Origin: a virus
Strand: one strand, 5' to 3'
DNA length: 33,206 bases
IMG/VR virus record: IMGVR_UViG_3300009152_000124
Coordinates: 1 to 33,206 of that record
Shown here in pieces: positions 29,111 to 33,206 of this stretch (within the stretch, counting starts at the first letter, position 1; each line of letters begins with the position of its first letter). The notes below the pieces were generated by a model. The model was not told where the DNA came from. It did not search any database and worked only from the letters and a program-made list of their open reading frames with translations. The position numbers were made by a program, and so were the translations under genes.

Positions 29111-29260
29111 ATGCTACATATCATTGGCTGGGCCTGCCTTGCGGCATGGTTGACACACATCTTTACCTGCTTCGCTCATGCGATGTGGGGGTTCTTGGTC
29201 GCTGGCGCAATATTCTTCCCCATCGGGATATTGCACGGCTTTTATCTTTGGTTCAATTGA
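29111..29260 (+). CDS. 49-residue two-span membrane protein
   Basis: MLHIIGWACLAAWLTHIFTC and AMWGFLVAGAIFFPIGILHG give two hydrophobic segments separated by a short loop, with a polar end. It begins two bases after the exonuclease stop. Small size and two spans would fit a holin-like or exclusion protein, but no endolysin is in the window. Confidence 0.65.
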   Translation: MLHIIGWACLAAWLTHIFTCFAHAMWGFLVAGAIFFPIGILHGFYLWFN

Positions 29261-29268
29261 AAGAAAAC

Positions 29269-29499
29269 ATGAACAATCCATACCTGACAGTAGAAGAGAT
29301 CAACAAAGCCTTCCACGAGGTGTACCTTGAGGAGAACTACAACTTCCTTGAGGATGACCTTGTGAAGCTTGCCAGCGCCTTTGTGATGGCCGCAATGCCA
29401 GCCATTGTCCGCACCGAGCGGGAGATGTGCATTGAGTTTGTCAACAGCCTAAACACGGAAGTTGGCAAAGCCTTGCAAGAGAAGCGCGGCGGGCTTTAA
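29269..29499 (+). CDS. Hypothetical protein at end of rightward operon, 76 aa
   Basis: MNNPYLTVEEINKAFHEVYL, then acidic helices (LEEN, FLEDDLVKLASAFVMAAM) and a closing basic stretch. It is entirely helical by appearance. Its stop codon shares bases with that of the opposing gene 29496-30737. No family recognised. Confidence 0.7.
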   Translation: MNNPYLTVEEINKAFHEVYLEENYNFLEDDLVKLASAFVMAAMPAIVRTEREMCIEFVNSLNTEVGKALQEKRGGL

Positions 29500-30737
29500 C
29501 GGCGATATTCGGGGAACGCAGGCTCTAAGGCATCAGTTCCACCAAATACGGTGGGATTGATGTCCGACATTGTCATGCCGCGCAGTACTTCATCCGAGTG
29601 CTTGACGGCATAAGGAATCTGCATTCCCATACCAATTGGCCCAAGAATTTTTTTGCCGAACATTGCCAGCGGGCCACCGCCCAACGCAAGATAATCCGTC
29701 CAATCAAGTGGCCTGTTGTGCTTGGGATCTTTTTTGTGAGCCTCGTACACCTTGAGTGCATTCAGAATATCAAGGCCAGTCAATGCGCCACCAACAGCGC
29801 CCATGCCAATCTTGCCCGCTCCTGCACGGAAGCCGCGAGATTTATTTAATTTCATCTCTTGGTTCAACTGGTCTTCGCCAATCTTCATGCGGTTCATTTC
29901 AGACTGGCGCTGAAGCTCCAATGCCTGACGTTGCGCCATAGCCTGTTTTGCCGCCTCGTCTTGAGCTATTTGGGCCGCAGTGGCTGTTGGCACTTGGATG
30001 CCGCTTCGCAATGGCACGACCTGACCAGCACCAACAATAGGATCTGGCAGGTTTGGGTTGGCGCTACGAATGTTGCCCTCTAACTCAGATTGAACCCGAG
30101 CCCTGCGCTGTTGCTCACCTTTGTAGCCAAAGTCCCTCTGAGCGCCTGTAGTCCCCATAGTAGAGCCATCTCCACCTTGGAGGATGCGGTTGATCTGCTC
30201 TTGCGTCAACTCGCCAGAGCTTGCTGTGGGGCTTCTGGTGATCTGACGAATCTGGTCATCAATCTTGTCAAGCGCCGCTTGTCTTGCCTTCATGTCCTCA
30301 GATATGCTGTTGTATACCTGAGATGTTTGGTTCATGGATGCTTCGCTTGGCTGGAACACGCTACGCCCGGGGGACAGCAAGTTTCCTTCAAAATCTACAC
30401 CCTTGTATCGAGCCAACGCGCCAGTCGCCGCCCCAGCACCAGCGGCCATTGCCTTTTGAGCGGAGCTTTCTTCTTGTTCTTTTTTCTTGCTTTCGGCCTT
30501 TGATTCTTGTTCTGCTCTTTCCAAAGCATTGAAGACATCATCGTTTGCCTCGCCAGATGAAGATTCGGCCTCAACATTTGGCATGGCAGGCTCTGTAACA
30601 ACAGAATCAATATGGGCAGGTGGCCTTGCACGGCGCATAACGGGCGCAGAAGGTTGCTCAGAAGGCTTTTCATCCGAGTCAATGCCCTCTTCTTTCAGGC
30701 GGGCCTTAATCCTTGCTTGAATTTCTTCATCCGTCAT
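29496..30737 (-). CDS. Ejection-type internal virion protein, 413 aa
   Basis: Glu/Lys/Ala-rich N-terminal coiled coil (1-90), then a region rich in Gln and Ala helices, and from about residue 300 Gly-rich hydrophobic segments (FRAGAGKIGMGAVGGALTGL, LALGGGPLAMFGKKILGPIG) that could insert into a membrane. This resembles DNA-ejection or internal-core proteins of podoviruses. It overlaps 30734-32269 by four bases. It lacks recognisable catalytic motifs; role by composition. Confidence 0.55.
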   Translation of the reverse strand: MTDEEIQARIKARLKEEGIDSDEKPSEQPSAPVMRRARPPAHIDSVVTEPAMPNVEAESSSGEANDDVFNALERAEQESKAESKKKEQEESSAQKAMAAGAGAATGALARYKGVDFEGNLLSPGRSVFQPSEASMNQTSQVYNSISEDMKARQAALDKIDDQIRQITRSPTASSGELTQEQINRILQGGDGSTMGTTGAQRDFGYKGEQQRRARVQSELEGNIRSANPNLPDPIVGAGQVVPLRSGIQVPTATAAQIAQDEAAKQAMAQRQALELQRQSEMNRMKIGEDQLNQEMKLNKSRGFRAGAGKIGMGAVGGALTGLDILNALKVYEAHKKDPKHNRPLDWTDYLALGGGPLAMFGKKILGPIGMGMQIPYAVKHSDEVLRGMTMSDINPTVFGGTDALEPAFPEYRR

Positions 30738-32269
30738 GGCTGAGTGCCTTTCAATCTGGCTTGATATTTTTTGCCCTTGTCTCTCAAGATGGCCTCATAC
30801 ACACCATTCTCAATTTTGATGTTTGGATCTTGGCGGTAGATGTCAAAGTGTGGGGACAGGCTTCCAGCCGCAATTGCTTGCGGCAAGCCATCAGAGATCA
30901 CATCATGCAAACGCCTTGCATGCTTCAACTGTTCTTTGTTCAGGTCAACCTGATGAGCAATTGCTTTTGGACTTTTGTCGATGTGCATTTCTTGAGCAAT
31001 AAGTTGGGCCATCTTTCCTTCACCAGCCTTGCTCGGATCAATGCCCCTTGCCAACAAGCCATAGTAGGCACTGGTAGCAAGGTTGTTTATCAGGGTGTCC
31101 CTGTATGCCTGCTCATTTTCATTCAGACTTGCATCCAACCCAGCAGAGATGGGAATGCCAACGTTGACGCCGTAGCCATTCCAATTGACCGACAAGCCCT
31201 TTTCAAGCATTGCAGGCAAGCCGCCAGCCTGACGAATCAAATTTGTCACCTTCACAAAAGTTGTTGGCTGTGCCCTGATCGCGTCTTCAACAGACTCGTT
31301 GGCATGCATTGCGATTGCATAGTTTTGTGGGTCATTGACCTGTTGCAGTGCCCTGTATTGACGCGCAGGTTCGGCATTGGCTTCTGTTGCGCTTGCAAGG
31401 ACACTGGCATTTGCCGCCTTCTCATCTTCAGTGGCGGCTTGTTTGTACTTCAAAGCAAACGAGGGCTTGATCTTGAAATCAGATACGGGCGCCGTGGCTG
31501 GGCTTGGTTCGGTAGCAGGCGCGGCAGAAAGATCTTTCATGACTGCAAGCGCATCAGATCCTGCGGCTGGAGTTTGAACACCCATGCGTTCGCTTGCATT
31601 GCCTGTGGTTCCTGTTGGGAACACGGGAGGTCTTTCAGCCTGACGGCCAACAATTGCCTTCAAGCCTGCCCTATATTGGTTTTCATCAATCATGCCAGAC
31701 TTGCGTTGCGCATCAAGCAATGCAAAGTCTTGTTGCTGTTGTTTGACCAGCAAATCATTCTGCGAGACACGCAATGTTTGATTGGTTTTTTCGGCATCGA
31801 ATGCGGCCTTTGCGGCGGCGGCAACGGCTGAGTTTGGAGCCAGTCCAGCAATTTGGCTATAAACATTTTCGTCCATTGGTTTGCCAGATTTTTTCCATTC
31901 AGAAAAAACTTGTGCGGCTTCTTGAGATTGCCCCATGCCAATCTTTGACAAAGCAAGCTGTGCCCTGAGTTGCGCAATAGGCAGTTGTGCGGCACGTTGT
32001 TGCTCAATGTTTTCGCCCATAGCTTCAGCGGCACTTCCAAGGCCAGCCATGAATCCACCAAGCTGTGGCTTAGCAAAGCCAGCGGCAATCTTGAACCAGT
32101 TTGGTTGAGCATATCTTTGCTCAAGAGCATCTATGCTCTGCTGAAGCGCGTCTCGATACTCTTGTGTGTCCTGATCTCTGGCATTAAAAAAATTCAACTT
32201 GCTTGGGTCGCCAAAAGAGGCGGCCGATAACGGATTTGCCGCAGATGTTTCAACTGGATTAGTAACCAT
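30734..32269 (-). CDS. Ejection-type internal virion protein, 511 aa
   Basis: Ala/Gln-rich, helical throughout, beginning MVTNPVETSAANPLSAASFG after AAAGGAATAAATC. An N-terminal region with WFKIAAGFAKPQLGGFMAGL (57-76) has hydrophobic Gly-rich character. The middle is Ala/Glu/Lys coiled coil. The end has mixed globular segments. It sits between two other proteins of this kind. It could form part of a trans-envelope channel after adsorption, by analogy with P22 gp7/gp16/gp20; this is inference. Confidence 0.6.
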   Translation of the reverse strand: MVTNPVETSAANPLSAASFGDPSKLNFFNARDQDTQEYRDALQQSIDALEQRYAQPNWFKIAAGFAKPQLGGFMAGLGSAAEAMGENIEQQRAAQLPIAQLRAQLALSKIGMGQSQEAAQVFSEWKKSGKPMDENVYSQIAGLAPNSAVAAAAKAAFDAEKTNQTLRVSQNDLLVKQQQQDFALLDAQRKSGMIDENQYRAGLKAIVGRQAERPPVFPTGTTGNASERMGVQTPAAGSDALAVMKDLSAAPATEPSPATAPVSDFKIKPSFALKYKQAATEDEKAANASVLASATEANAEPARQYRALQQVNDPQNYAIAMHANESVEDAIRAQPTTFVKVTNLIRQAGGLPAMLEKGLSVNWNGYGVNVGIPISAGLDASLNENEQAYRDTLINNLATSAYYGLLARGIDPSKAGEGKMAQLIAQEMHIDKSPKAIAHQVDLNKEQLKHARRLHDVISDGLPQAIAAGSLSPHFDIYRQDPNIKIENGVYEAILRDKGKKYQARLKGTQP

Positions 32270-32280
32270 GATTTATTCCT

Positions 32281-33206
32281 TTAAGGCTCAACTGGTTGGT
32301 CTGTATAAGCGCCATTGTTGTTGTAATCAAATGAATTATTTGGATAGTAAGTTTCATTACTATTGACGTTATCCCCCGGCCCAAAATCATAGCCACCGCC
32401 CAATGGGTCATTGACAACCGCACCGCCACCATAGATTGGATTGCCCTTTGCATCAATTGTTGCGTTGTTTGCTGGAGTGCCCGGTGGCGTAGACTTAGAC
32501 CCAAATGACTTCAGCCATGAACTCAAGTCGGTATAGCCAGTCAATCCTTCAAACGGAGATTTTCCTCCTGTTGAGGGCTTTGCAAAGATACCAGCCGTAG
32601 TAGCACCCAAGGAAGAAATAGCACTCAATGGCGAGCCCTTGAAAGTGTTGACTGTCGATGTTGGGATGGTCAATCCACGCATCAACTCAGCCTGCTTGGA
32701 CAGCGCTGTCAGTGGGAACATTTGTTCGTTTTGCTTGATGGTCTGCTGTTGACCACCAAGGGTAGCCAAAGCGTTGGTGTCATTAAGACCCAATGTTTGG
32801 GTCTGACCAGACAAGTTGCCGCCAGCGGTTGACGCATTGATAAGGTTGGCTTGTTCTGTGGCAGACAAGTTGCCAGCGGTCTGGCCCAATTGGGCTTGCA
32901 GGGCCTGTTGTTTCTGCGCGTTTGCCATCGCGTTTTGATAGCCAGCCTGCAATGCTTGGTTCTGTTGGGCCAAGATGTCAGTGTTGGCGTTTTGGATGGT
33001 CTGACCAAGCACCTGAGCGCCACGCTGGGAGCCAAACTGACCAGAGCCAACTGCGGCGGCAGTAGCTTGTGGAGCCAAGTTCTGCTGGATGTTGCGCTGG
33101 CCCAAAGTGCCAATTGAATTCTCCACATCCTGTGTGTATGGATTCATGTACTGCTTAGCCAACTGTGACTGGTCAACATTGGCGTTGCTCAGGTATTGAT
33201 TGGCGG
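32281..33206 (-). CDS. Ejection/transfer-type virion protein, start outside window
   Basis: The reading frame is open to the right edge, so the true start lies beyond it; no good start is seen inside. The visible part contains LAKQYMNPYTQDVENSIGTL, GQFGSQRGAQVLGQTI and a long Gln/Ala/Asn-rich coiled coil, a composition like podovirus DNA-injection proteins. The C-terminal 60 residues are Gly/Asn/Tyr-rich and disordered. It ends 11 bases before the next gene of the operon. Confidence 0.6.
   Translation of the reverse strand, partial: ANQYLSNANVDQSQLAKQYMNPYTQDVENSIGTLGQRNIQQNLAPQATAAAVGSGQFGSQRGAQVLGQTIQNANTDILAQQNQALQAGYQNAMANAQKQQALQAQLGQTAGNLSATEQANLINASTAGGNLSGQTQTLGLNDTNALATLGGQQQTIKQNEQMFPLTALSKQAELMRGLTIPTSTVNTFKGSPLSAISSLGATTAGIFAKPSTGGKSPFEGLTGYTDLSSWLKSFGSKSTPPGTPANNATIDAKGNPIYGGGAVVNDPLGGGYDFGPGDNVNSNETYYPNNSFDYNNNGAYTDQPVEP

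Noticed and set aside
1-33206. CRISPR array, insertion sequence or integrase
   Set aside because: No regularly spaced repeats, terminal inverted repeats or recombinase motifs were seen.

Overview
This is a 33.2-kb piece of a tailed double-stranded DNA bacteriophage genome, open at both ends: the first and last genes both run off the window. A large portal, a scaffold-like protein, a major capsid protein and three long Ala/Gln/Gly-rich proteins of the ejection (internal virion) type suggest a short-tailed (podovirus-like) phage. No tape-measure, tail-tube or sheath gene is visible. No integrase or attachment site is seen, although there is a small Cro/YdaS-type regulator. The host cannot be read from the sequence. 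Protein style and base composition suggest a Gram-negative, probably aquatic proteobacterium, and that is inference only.

Layout. (1) 1-16652, leftward, is the virion block. It runs from two very large multi-domain 'polyvalent' proteins (14916-16652 with an acetyltransferase-like and an ADP-ribosyltransferase-like domain; 11014-14919 with a three-cysteine domain) through portal (8548-11010), two tiny coupled genes, a GroES-like co-chaperonin (7708-8154), scaffold (6715-7698) and capsid genes (6142-3541) to a set of small Gly-Gly-motif proteins. A sigma70-like promoter (16678-16705) starts this block, a strong intrinsic terminator follows the capsid gene (4564-4600), and a GC hairpin lies at 2087-2102. 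(2) 16707-16880 holds a divergent CAU-anticodon tRNA with initiator-like features and, next to it, a highly structured element directly downstream of the terminase gene. (3) 16893-27106, leftward, is a tightly packed early/middle block. Going downstream from the regulator it holds a DUF1376 replication protein, a DnaB/gp4-like helicase, a RusA resolvase, a Ref/HNH-type nuclease, a DUF932 protein, about a dozen very small genes joined by 4-nt or 8-nt overlaps, and finally small and large terminase. (4) 27225-29499, rightward, holds two tiny genes, an SSB-like protein, a small unknown, a PD-(D/E)XK nuclease, a small membrane protein and one more unknown. (5) 29496-33206, leftward, holds three ejection-protein-like genes, the last cut by the window edge.

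How it works together. The divergent control region at 27107-27224 drives the regulator leftward and the SSB/exonuclease operon rightward. A dyad lying in the spacer of the regulator's own promoter has two relatives upstream of other early genes, so a small regulon is likely. Replication and recombination (helicase, DUF1376 protein, SSB, PD-(D/E)XK nuclease, RusA, Ref) precede packaging (terminase), then capsid assembly (portal, scaffold, co-chaperonin, capsid) and proteins probably carried in the particle. The most unusual features are a short hydrophobic/basic-x-x-Gly-Gly motif repeated about 25 times across seven virion-block proteins and marking domain borders in the two giants, the odd initiator-like tRNA with its structured neighbour, and the GroES-like gene embedded in the capsid cluster.

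Starts were chosen by ribosome-binding site and overlap; several are shorter than the longest open frame. Seven genes under 60 codons were added by reading the sequence directly. No gene-free stretch exceeds 300 bases; the longest is 16653-16892, which holds the promoter, the tRNA and the structured element.
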